From the NCBI GenBank assembly GCA_024345305.1, contig BRON01000011.1, forward strand, positions 310,001-374,000: a stretch of 64,000 nucleotides of DNA. The letters are read 5' to 3'. Position numbers and translations under genes: made by a program. Under the pieces are notes generated by a model that saw only the letters and a program-made list of their open reading frames with translations, had not been told where the DNA came from and ran no database searches. Source of the DNA: Mrakia gelida. Lineage: Eukaryota > Basidiomycota > Tremellomycetes > Cystofilobasidiales > Mrakiaceae. Shown here piece by piece: positions 22,546 to 32,408 of this stretch (the stretch's first letter is position 1; the number at the start of each line of letters is the position of its first letter).

Positions 22546-25500
22546 ATGGTAAGCTCAACCTCTTTCCCGCGCTCTCTCTCGTCTTCATACTGACCTCTAT
22601 CTTCTCTCCAGTCCGACGATGATTTCATGATGGACGTGAGTCGCTCCTCTCTCCTCTGATGGTCCCATCTTCTCTGTACGAGCTTCCAGCGTGTCGAGCT
22701 CACCTTCGTCCCTTCTCTCCTTCCTCCAGGATGCCGCAGACGAGGTTCGTTCAGTCTCTCTCTCTCTCTTCTTCAACATCCTGAAGCTGACCCTATGCTT
22801 CTTCCTATAGGACTACGACCTCGACTACGATGACGACGACGACGACGAGGGTGGAGAGGATGCAGACGCTGAGAACATGTACTACAAGGCCAAAGGTTCG
22901 TCTCGTCTCCTCTCTCTCTCTTTTCCTCCTTAATCAAGCTCATATATATCTCCGTTTTTACCAGGTCTCATCGAAGACGAACCAGAAGAAGCTCTCACAG
23001 CTTTCAGGGAGATCGTAGACGGGGAGGAATCCAAAGGAGATTGGTGAGTCTGCGAGCTCGACCTCAACTCTCCCTTCCACTCCATCTCCTCCAGCTCCTC
23101 CAGCTCCATTCCGCTTCTCCCCCTCTTTATCGCACCTCGATCAGCTCGTATACTGACCTCGGTGTGCTATGCGCACGTTGGATGATCTCAGGGGTTTCAA
23201 AGCACTCAAACAATCCACCAAACTCCTCTACTGCGTCCTCCTTCGTCCTCAAGACGCCCTCAAGACGTACATCGAACTCCTTTCCTACACCACTTCAGCT
23301 GTCACTCGAAACTGTTAGTACACGGCTCCATCCCTCTATCTTCGTCCATCCTCGACGTTGCTGTCTCCAGACAGGCTCGGTTGCTGGCGAACGAGCTCAT
23401 CTTCGAAACTCGCGAGCTCACCATCGTCCCTCCCTTCCCTTCGTCGTTCGCAGACTCCGAGAAATCCATCAACAACATCCTCGACTACGTTGGAGGCGAG
23501 GGAAAGGGATTCGGAGTCAAGACCGATCTGGTGACGCTGGAGAAGTTCTACGATGTGACCAAGAAGAGTTTGGAGGAGAGCAAGAACGAGGTGAGTCGCT
23601 CGTCCCGCGTTCCCTTCGTTTCGCGTTCCTTCTTCGTTCACTCTCGCTGACCTTGCTTCGGATGGGATGGGATGGGATCTGTAGCGACTGAGCACCAAAG
23701 CAGACCTCAAACTCGCCAAGCTCTGGTTGGATAGGAAGGAGTGGGATCGAATGAAGCTCGTCAGTTGCCTCGCTTCGTTTCCTCCATCGTCTCGTTCGCG
23801 CCAACTGACCCTCGATTCCGTTCGTCGCTCACCAGGTCCTGAGCGATCTCCACGCCTTCTGTATCCCCTCCACCTCAAGCTCCGGGACGTCCTCCGAGGA
23901 TCAGTCGAAGGGAACGATCTGTTCGTTCTCCCTCTCCCATCCCTCCCGCCTCCCTTTCTCCTTCGCTCGCTGAACCCTTTCGCGCTGGCGTTTCGCAGTA
24001 CTGGAAGTCTACGCTCTCGAGATCCAGATGTACTCTGAGTTGAAGGACTACAGGAAACTGAAGGTGCGTTGCGAGCGACGCGACGAAGAACGGAGGGAAG
24101 ACGAGGGTTGGGTGGGAGACGAGGACTGACGAGTTTGCTCGTGCGTTTGGCTTTGGTGCTCGATCAGGAAATCTACAAAGCGGCCATCCAAGTCAAATCA
24201 GCGATTCCTCATCCTAGGATCATGGGTGTGATCAGGGAGTGTGGTGGGAAGATGTGGATGGGAGAGAGTGAGTGTCGTCCCATCCTCAAAACGTCCCTTC
24301 GCGTCGTTTCGAACCGAGCTGACCTTCTTGCTCTTCCTCCCTTTCCTTCTTCCCTCCCTCGCTTCGCCTCGTCTCGCTTCCTCTCCCTCACTCGTTCGCC
24401 ACCCCGCTCTTATCGCTCCCCGCTGCTCGCTCGCTCGCTCACCTCGCGCTCGCTGGCGCTCGCAGAGAACTGGCCCCAAGCCTCCACCGACTTCTTCGAA
24501 TCTTTCAAGCAGTTCGACGAGTCCGGATCGCCTCAGCGTGTTCAGGTCCTCAAGTATCTCGTCCTCAGTTACATGCTCATGGGGAGCGATATCAATCCTT
24601 TTGATTCGCAGGAGACCAAGCCGTATGTCCCAACCCAACTGACGTGTTCGAGGCGGACGAGGGAAGGAGCGAGGGAAGGAGACGCGCCGAATGAGCTGCT
24701 GACTTCGACTTCGCGTTGCGTTGGTGTTGGTCGTTGTCGTGCAGGTACAAGAACGATACTGAGATAGTTGCGATGACCAACTTGGTGGCTGCTTATCAGA
24801 GGAGGGATATTCATGAGGCGCAGAAGATTTTGAGAGGTGAGTGGAGTCGCGTTTCCCATCGTCTCACTCGTTCCCTTTGCCCTTTTCCTTTCCTCTTCAC
24901 TTTCGAGCTTTTCCTACCCTCGACTCGGATCTTGGACCCCCGAACTGACCGTTTTCTTCACATGGTCGTGTCGGCTTCGCGCGTCCACAGAAAACAAAGC
25001 CACGATCCTCGACGACCCGTTCATCAAGTTCTACATCGACGACGTCCTTCGATCCTTGCGAACCCAGTACCTCATCGATCTCATCAAACCTTACACGAGG
25101 ATGGAACTGAAGTGGTTGGGGAGGGTGAGTGCATCTCAAACCTTTTTCCCCTTCCTCCCTCCCTCGAGCCAAAACGGTGAAGAGGGAGAGTACGAGAACG
25201 AGCGCGTCGAATCGGAAACCGAAACTGACCTTCGCCTTTTCCCCTTCGTTTCGCTCCTTCCTCGCCAGCAACTCAACGTCGGAACAGACGAAGTCGAAGA
25301 TCTGCTGGTGAACCTCATTCTCGATGGGAAGGTCAAGGGGAAGATCGATCAGGTAGCTGGGAGATTGGATCTGGATCGAGGGTGAGTTGGACGCGACCTC
25401 TTTCTCCCGTTGCTCCCTCTCATCGCTGACCTCCTCCCTCCCTCCTCGTTTCTATCTCGTCCTTCGCTTCTCCCTCTCCCACTCCCCTCTTTCCTCCCCT

Positions 25501-25730
25501 CTTTCTCCCTCTCCCTCAACTCGCTCCCTCGCTCCCCCTCCTCCCTTCGCCCTCGCTCACTTCGTTCAACTCTCAGCCACGCCGTCGAAAAAGCCCGCTA
25601 CCAACACCTCTCAACGTGGTCGAACCAGCTCGGCACGATGCGCTCGACTGTGATTGGGAAGACCGCGAACGGAGGACCTGCGCCTGATGGAGGGAAGGGG
25701 ATGGGTGGGCCGATGGGGTTCTTTTCGTAG
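22546..25730 (+). CDS. CSN2: COP9 signalosome subunit 2
   Basis: Sixteen exons: 22546-22548, 22612-22635, 22730-22744, 22811-22895, 22965-23043, 23192-23313, 23454-23590, 23685-23759, 23836-23920, 23999-24063, 24168-24267, 24466-24622, 24745-24836, 24991-25124, 25269-25381, 25577-25730; 479 aa, the usual family length. An acidic N terminus with an Asp run precedes helical repeats (GLIEDEPEEALTAF, AVTRNYSEKSINNILDY, GECGGK-type RIMGVIRECGGKM), a C-terminal PCI domain (LRTQYLIDLIKPY, EDLLVNLILDGKVKGKIDQV) and a terminal helix HLSTWSNQL. CSN2 is a core scaffold of the complex that removes NEDD8 from cullins. The first coding exon is only the ATG; exons 2 and 3 are 24 and 15 nt. Confidence 0.95.
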
Positions 25731-26266
25731 CTTGCTTGCTGGGACGAGGAGGGAGCGGGAGGGAGGAGGGGAGACCTTGGGCGGGTTGAGGTGTTTGAGG
25801 GAGGGTGCGAATTTTTACGATGATCTTTGACGACTATAACTGCTTGGGTGGAGGTGGTTGGGAGAGGGAAAGAGGAGATGGAAAGACGACGGGGAGGGAG
25901 GAGGCGTCGAGACGCGTCGAGGTTTCGTTCGTCCGTCGTGCGAGAGCTCGCTCGCTCCCCTTGCTTGATGGACTTACAGTGAGATGACTTGCATAGAGAC
26001 TCAAGCATGATAGTTATGTCGTCAAAAGATGATTCATCGTTATCTTTCCTCAACGATCCAAACTTCATCCAGTCCAACCTCGCCTCGTCGTCGCCTCGCG
26101 ACCCTTCGTCTCAATCCCCAACACGACTCCCGCCGAACCGATCCCTCGACGAAGAGGATCCCAAACCTATGGAGAGAAGAGGAGTTGAAGGTCAGCTCGG
26201 AAGAAGAGAAGACGAGGAGGAAGCGAAAGCGAAACTCACGTCGTCCTGTCGCGTCCGTTCGTTCGT
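25731..26266. other. Convergent 3' region of CSN2 and MYND copy c
   Basis: Contains the 3' UTR of MYND copy c on the minus strand, with a conserved GATAACGATGAA block near 26030-26045 and a spliced 3' UTR intron (26239-26167, donor GTGAGT, CTGAC, acceptor ATAG). GACGCGTC lies near 25913. Confidence 0.55.
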
Positions 26267-27613
26267 TCACCAGCTCGGTTTGAAGCAGACGAGCTTGTGT
26301 CGTTTCCAGTCGGCCTTCTGGTGCTCTAGGAGAGTTAGAAGTGGGATGAGAGTCAGGTCGTTGTTTCAGAGCGTCGTAAGAGCTAAAGGACGGACCTCTC
26401 GAGCAGTAGCGAACGGCGATGCACTTTTGAACGCGAGGAGGAAGAGGGAGTCAGCGATTCACTTCTCGTGGAACCAAGCGTCAAGATGGGGAAGAAACGA
26501 GCTCACTCTTGAACAAGCCATCATCTCCGCACCGTCCTCCATTCTTACACAGTCCGAAGAAGCTGTCGAGGTTCCTTCTAACTCGCAAGCCCACCAATGA
26601 TGGACTGAACTGTCCGTCGTCCTCAGCCAAACTGACTGTTGCTTCCTCATCTTCATGTCCGAGGCCGAAGCCAAACCCGTCAGAATCTTGATGGCAGTTC
26701 TACAGTGGCGTTTCTCCGGTCCCCAGGCCTCGGACGTCAAGATCCTTGGGTCGTCCTTGCAGACGGACGCGACAGTGAGGAGGCCTGCTTTGGACCGAGC
26801 GGGAAGGCAAGGCATGGTTACTGATGGAGGGAGCTGGTGGGCGAGGAAGACAACTGAGTTGATGAAGGACATGGTGTCTTGTATGAGGGCATTGATACCG
26901 TCCTCGTTGACCTGTTGATTGCGAGAGCGAAGCAGAGAGAGAGAAGGCGAGGAAGAAATCGAATCGAGACGATTAGCCTTGTCCCCTCTCTTGAGCGCTG
27001 TTCTTACGAAACCTTGCGTACCAGTAGTGTGTCCTTCTGCTCTGCACGCAAGACGAGCACATGTGCCTCCCATAGGTAGACCTTGCAAGCTTCTTGAGGA
27101 CTATCTCGGATGAAACGATCGAGGGGGGTCCTCGAGCTCGCGCACATCGCCTCGAGGATCCTCAGAAAATAGGCGCCTTGAGTGTCTCCTCCAGCGAGCA
27201 TGTTCCGGAGGAAGGATGGAAGGTACTGGGAACAGAACTCCTCCTGTAGAGGCGAAGATGAGAAAGACGAAGCGAGAACGGCCCTCGACGTCAGAGATCC
27301 TGGCGATGAATGCTCTCCTTTTGGTTCCTTCTCCCCTTGCTCATAGAGAAGCAGAGGTGCTCGTACTGACAGTATAAGATCCCTGAGCTTGTTCAGAAGC
27401 ACCCTTCGCAAAAGTCTGTTTAGTCGAGAACGCTGAGGTGTCAGGAACGAGACGACGAGTCGGTTGAGAAGGACGGGAGACAAGACGAACGAAGCTGGCG
27501 AGTCGGCCTAACGCTTCCTTCATACAGTCCTCGGCCGGTATCGATGCCGTTCCATCCGGTCCAGACGAGAGTTGAAGAAGCTGAGCGAGCTCAGTAGGGG
27601 AGATAGGGAGCAT
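26267..27613 (-). CDS. MYND-finger family copy c (intact)
   Basis: Exons 27613-27491, 27415-27371, 27243-27022, 26911-26507, 26423-26396, 26325-26267; 293 aa with all phases consistent and no internal stop. The N terminus MLPISPTELAQLLQLS is a family hallmark. The middle domain has FCSQYLPSFLRNML, RFIRDSPQEACKVYL and FLAHQLPPSV, with a WWACE segment before the finger. The finger: MACSR|CIAVRYCSR|EHQKADWKRHKLVC. MYND fingers bind zinc and mediate protein-protein contacts. The N-terminal domain is unrecognised. Head-to-head with an F-box gene across 186 bp carrying a CACGTG box. Confidence 0.8.
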
Positions 27614-27799
27614 GGTGAGGGAAAGGAAGAAGATGTAAGGGGGAGGGAAAGGAAGGAGGAAGGGGGTCGACGTCGAGCTCAACTTCGAACCCTCCTTCAG
27701 CTTCTTCCCTCTCACCGCTTCAACCTCTCAAAACACGTGTTTCCTACCTCGACTTCTCATCCATACAGCCTCGGAGATCTCATCAGTCATCGTGCCATC
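27614..27799. promoter_or_regulatory. Bidirectional promoter of the MYND c / F-box pair, with E-box
   Basis: 186 bp between the start codons. AACACGTGTTTCCTACCTC around 27732-27750 (CACGTG at 27734-27739) is conserved in the two other divergent pairs, with a preceding CTCACCGCTTC(A/G)ACCTC block. Confidence 0.65.
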
Positions 27800-29473
27800 A
27801 TGCCGAATCAGGTGTTTTTGAAAGAGGGGAAGCAGCAGACGGACGAGAAGGTCAGCTTCGATCTTTTCCCCTCCTCCCTTCCTTCCCTCTCCTCCTCTCA
27901 GCTCTCGTCTCTTTCTGCCTCCGTCTGTCTCGACACTCTCGATTGGAGCTAACTCGTGTTTCTCTCGCGTCGCGCTGCTGTCTCGTCGATCAGGTCAACC
28001 TCACCGCTGAGAGACCCCGAATCGAACCAGCTCTCCCTCCTCCTCCTCCCTCCATGCCTTCCTCCTCCTCTTCGTCTCTCCCCCCTCTCTGCTCCCACGA
28101 TCTATCCCATATCGACGTCACCGCACCACCAACTGGAGGAGAATCTATCGCCTCCCAAGTCGCTCAGATTTTCTCCATCGTCGGTCGACTGTCGTCCGAA
28201 AATGAAGCTCTCAAAGCTCAGGTCTCGCTCGCAACAGTCGATGACCATCTCCGATCTCTCCTCCACCGTCGCACGTCTCTCCTCCGAGGCCGAGTCCAAC
28301 AAACTCATAAGACTTCAATTGGAGAGCAAGGTTCTTCCTGGAGGGTTCTGGGTATGGGAGGGGTTGGAGGAAGAAGGAGGGGGGTTCTGGGTTTGGTCGA
28401 AGGTGAGCAGCTCGAGTTCTCTCCTGCCTCCTGCTTGTTGTTCCTTCCTCGGAGGGTACGAAGCCTGACTTCGTGTGACTGAGAAGATGCATACGCTGAA
28501 CCGTACTCTCGCTCACTCTCCAGGACAAGCATCGATTCCCATCTCGTGCGGTCAAGAACGGACCTCCAACCTCCCTCTCCTCTCTCCCCGACGAACTCCT
28601 TCGCGAGATCTTCCTCCTCTCCAGCCAGCACGACCGCTTACGCCTGATCGGCGTATCCTTCAGATTCCTGGAAATCTTCGCTCCTATCTTGTACCGAAAC
28701 GTGGAACTATCAAACGCTCAGACGGCGATGCTGTTCGTTCGACCTCGAGTGAGTCGCGTCTCGTTCTCAACCTTCCCTCTCCCTCATCCCTGAATTCGCC
28801 TCGCGCATGGCTGATCTCTCAAAACGTCTTGCTCACGTTCTCCCAGATCTCCCCTCCCAACCCTCTCGCCATTCGAATCACTCCCATCCTCCTTCCCCAA
28901 CAAGTCACCCTCCTTCGCCCGCTCGACGAAGGACTTCGACCTCTCTTCCGCCGTCTCACTCTCACCAAGCGACTTCCAACAGATCTCATCCCAATCCAAA
29001 CCCCTCGACTTCGGCTCGAAACGAGACCCGGAGATGACGTCGAAGTCGATCTCGTCAACTGGTCTCCCCTCCTTGCTCTGCTCGATCCGGTCGACGTCGT
29101 CGTGATCGTGAAGGTCGAGGACGTTCAAGATGGAGGACACCCCTCCTGGTTTCCGGTTCAACCCGACTACGTAGAGGATATGGATTTCGCCCTGTGGCGG
29201 AGGCTACGGTCCGTTACCAGCTTTGGGGAGGAGTCTGCCCTGTATCGATTCGATGAGAGGGAGCGGTCGATTTTTGACGAGTGCTTCGAACGGACGAAGG
29301 ATGGAGGAGAGCCGGAGCTGGAGCTGTGGGAGCGGATTGAGAATAAGGACGGGTCGGTGGAAGAGAAACTTGTGCTGGCCCGGGCCTTGACTCTCGGGCG
29401 GCCACTCCTCGCAACGTCTCTAAGAGCTTCAGCGGTGCTGAGAAGGAAGGAGGATCGGGTGCAGCAGGCTTAG
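27800..29473 (+). CDS. F-box family copy c', apparent +1 frameshift in exon 2
   Basis: Exons 27800-27850, 27994-28402, 28541-28750 (approximate), 28857-29473 (approximate). Exon 1 encodes a short leader with KEGKQQTDEK, shared with the other copies. Exon 2 encodes a Pro/Ser linker and a coiled-coil-like block (SIVGRLSSENEAL). Exon 3 carries the F-box, SLPDELLREIFLLSSQHDRLRLIGVSFRFLE split across it. The last exon is a variable C-terminal domain. F-box proteins recruit substrates to SCF ubiquitin ligases. Exon 2 is 409 nt between phase-0 junctions: the first part reads in frame to ENEALKAQ, the end reads only in the +1 frame (SSTVARLSSEAESNKL, GGFWVWE). A one-base gain or two-base loss near 28215-28235 is inferred. 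Confidence 0.65.
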
Positions 29474-29697
29474 TTACTTAGCTAGCTATATATTCCTTTT
29501 GTTATTTGTTTCGTACATATGTAAGAGCTGCTCCATCGTTCAAAGACAAACGAAAACAGCAAGTCGTCGCGTCGCGGCTTTCCCTTTCGCGTCGAGCTCG
29601 GTGCTGCTTTCGGATATCTCAGCCGCAGGGGGGAAAGCGAAGCACTAGTCGACGTTGCTCCCTCCTCTTCCTCTTCTTTAGAGCACTCCTCTTCGCT

Positions 29698-29860
29698 TGC
29701 GGTTCAATTCTATTCGAGAGGTCAGCCCTGCCTCTCTGTTCACCTTTCCTTCCTTTTCGCGTCCATGACGCGAGCTCGGACTATTTGTATTCGGGTCGCA
29801 GAACATCAACGTCTAGACTAGAAACGACACAAGCGTCTCTGCTTCGCGCCGAGTTGGTGA
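29698..29860 (+). pseudogene. Relic of the last two exons of a MYND-family gene
   Basis: 29802-29860 is exactly 59 nt, like exon 6 of every family member, follows a GCAG acceptor, and reads EHQRLD*KRHKRLCFAPSW*, with TAG where the others have TGG (Trp). About 29698-29720 matches the 28-nt exon 5 with a small deletion. No upstream exons were recognised, so this is a truncated copy downstream of F-box copy c'. Confidence 0.7.
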
Positions 29861-30848
29861 ACAGGAGGGATGGAGGTCGCGACGCGTCGAGTCTTTCGCT
29901 CGATTTGATGGCAAGTTCGCCCTTTCCCTTCGCGTGAGCGCCACTCCATCGACTTGTAGAGATACCACGCCTCTCTCGGGACTCTCACTTTTCTCCCTAA
30001 TCTCTCTATCAGCCTCGGGAAACGGGTCGACGCGTCTCCGGCGTCGCAGCTTTTCGGCCCCTTCGCGTCTCTTCAGCTCATTCGACCCCTCTCGCTCTGA
30101 CCTGCCCTTGGTTCTCACTCCTCTGAAGGAGCCTCCCGCATCTCAGCACACTTCTTCCCCTCTCCTTTCTCAAGTTTCGACGACCTCGACCGCTTCGAGT
30201 CTTCGGGCGATCTCTCCTTTCCCAGCTCCGATCCGTTCTTCCAACCACTTCTGCAAACTCACCGCTTCTTCTCGTCTCTCTTTTCTGCTAGACCACTCTC
30301 GACCTCAGATCATCCTCGTTCCCTGTCTCTTGAAGATCTGTTCGCGTACTTTTTGAACCGGTTCCAAGCGACGTCGCCGACTCGTCGCCGTCTGCACTTG
30401 GCTGCGTTCTTTCAACCTGTAGTCTCAAACCTCTTCCGGCTCACCCTCAGAATCATGCGAGTCGGTGAGATGGACGGTTCGAGATCTTCGAGATCCTCGT
30501 CGGTGGGAAGATCCTCGTTTGGTGAACGTTCTTTCGAGACCGACAGTTTGGCCACGTCGAGACGCGACTTGAAACGAGCGCCGCCAACCCGACCGACAGA
30601 TCTTCCGCTCTTGTCTTCCTGCTGCCTCTCGAACTTCGGCACGGCCCACAACCAAGGTTTTCCTTCCCTTCGTCAACTCTGATGACGTTTCTTCCCTCTT
30701 TCCTTTCGGCTTTAGGCGATTTCGTGGACCCCTCTCCTCCTGTCCTCTGTTTGTCCAGCCTAACTCTTCCTCCCCCCAAACCACCACCCTCCTCCCATCC
30801 ATCTTCCTCTTCTTATACCCACCACCCCTTCCTTTTCGATCGAGGCCG
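29861..30848. other. Intergenic, about 1 kb
   Basis: 3' remains of the MYND relic, GACGCGTC motifs near 29881 and 30029, then the C/T-rich promoter of the next gene. Long open frames here have no recognisable protein character. Confidence 0.45.
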
Positions 30849-32088
30849 ATGGCCTACTACGCTTCGACCTCGACCTCTCAGTACTACTACCAGGAAGACA
30901 ACACGAAGGGCTTCGACGACGAGAGGGAGGAAGAGGAGGAAGCTCGCGGCCGCCAACCCTTCTCCTACATCTCTCACGACTCCTCCGTCTCGGAAAACTA
31001 TGGAGGAGGCAGTTATGGGTACTACAGTCAGCCTGACGAGGACGAGGGATCGAACGAATCCGAGGAACTCATCTGTAAGCTCGCATCTTTTCGCCTATCT
31101 TCTCTCACCTCCTCGTTGTCCCTTGAGCCTCAGCTGCGGGCTCGTTCGTTTCAATCAACTCATGTTGCCCTCTCGGTCCCTTCCTCCTCTAGTCGATATG
31201 GATCCGGAAGAGGGTTCCAGCTACAACAGTCCTGAAACGGAAGCTCCTCCAACCCCAACCTACCCCATCACTCCAAGCACTGCCAGCTCGTCCTCCTCGT
31301 ACTTCGACCGGACGGACCTCGCTCCTCCCTCCGACGAGAGCTCGTTTCAAGGATTTAATCGAGCGTCGGCAACTACCCAGGAGAGTCTCGCAGACATGCT
31401 GCTGAACGAGTGCAGGCAGGAGTTCAGGACTGCAGGAGAGAACGGAGCGAACTTGTGGGTGACGCGTGAGTTTGTTTCGCCGACTGCTCTCTTCGCGAGT
31501 TGGCTCATCTCCCGCAAAAGAACAAGCTCGTGCTGACCTTGGTCTTGTTCTTTGGACTCTTTAGAACGACTGAGATCACTGGTGGATTTCTTGTCGAGCG
31601 AGACGATCACTTCGAGAGGTGAGACGCGTCTCCGTCGAGTTTGTCGAGTTCGACTAGCTCGCTTTCTGACTCCTCCCTCGTTTCGTTCTTCCCTTAGCTC
31701 GAGGTCAAGAAGAGGTCCAGGCGACCATGGCGCTGCTCAACTTCTTCCACGTCAACCTACAGTACGCCCCTCCTCGCCTTCGCCCCGAGTTGACGGCCGC
31801 CAGCTGATCTCGACGACGACGTCTCCCTTTTTGCAGAATTTCGACGGCATACCTGTTGCCAGAGGTGCGTTGAGCGCTGTTGAGCGCTACCCAGCTTTAC
31901 CTAGCTGATCTTCTTCACTTGGTCTCGCAGATACGCCGCTGGAGAGTCTCCCTCTACTGGTCAGGCCTCGTCGAGAGCGCGGAAGCCGCAGGAGACGAGG
32001 TGAGCTTCGACGCGTCCTTCTTCGGCTTTTGACTTTCGATTCCAGACTCTTCGCTGACTCCTCTACCTCTTCTACGGTCTAGTGGTGA
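30849..32088 (+). CDS. Hypothetical protein, Tyr/Glu/Ser-rich N terminus
   Basis: Seven exons: 30849-31074, 31193-31465, 31565-31618, 31698-31761, 31837-31864, 31931-31999, 32083-32088; 239 aa, phases consistent. The first about 140 residues are low-complexity (Tyr, Ser, Glu, Pro). The last about 100 are helical and look folded: SLADMLLNECRQEFRTAGE, RLRSLVDFLSSE, EVQATMALLNFFHVNLQ, LLPEIRRWRVSLYWSGLVES. The final exon encodes one Trp plus the stop codon. No family recognised. Confidence 0.65.
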
Positions 32089-32408
32089 TACCATAGCCAG
32101 GTCCCAAAGGGAATAACTCAGGAAACGAAATGACTCGCTCGACGCGTCTGGATGACGACAGCTCCCTCTCTCCCACACTTCTCTTGCTCCTTTTGCTTTG
32201 CTCGCTCCTGCTCAGTTCATTTGCATACTTCACGTCCCTTCTTGCTGTATCTTTAGCTCTCTCTTGTACTTCTATCTCACGATCTTTACGACTTCCTCGC
32301 CTTGCTCTTTTCTCTCCTCCTCGACGCGTTCGAACAAGCAACGAGAGTGTGTGTGTATCGCAATGAAAACTGTCTCTACATATTTCTACTACTTTCACTC
32401 GAAAAGAT
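32089..32408. other. Convergent 3' region, 320 bp
   Basis: T/C-rich 3' UTR sequence of the hypothetical gene and of the carnitine acetyltransferase gene; two GACGCGT sites. No gene seen. Confidence 0.5.

Noticed and set aside
24421..24465. GCTC-rich repeat
   Set aside because: Short low-complexity tract inside a CSN2 intron; no evidence of function.
27613..27800. Homeodomain-type mating locus suggested by divergent gene pairs
   Set aside because: The divergent genes encode MYND and F-box proteins; no homeodomain, pheromone or STE3-type receptor sequence is present. The receptor at 40-42 kb does not resemble STE3.
29934..30356. Plus-strand 140-aa open frame
   Set aside because: Ser/Leu/Pro-rich with no paralog and no continuation across splice sites; fits promoter or UTR sequence.
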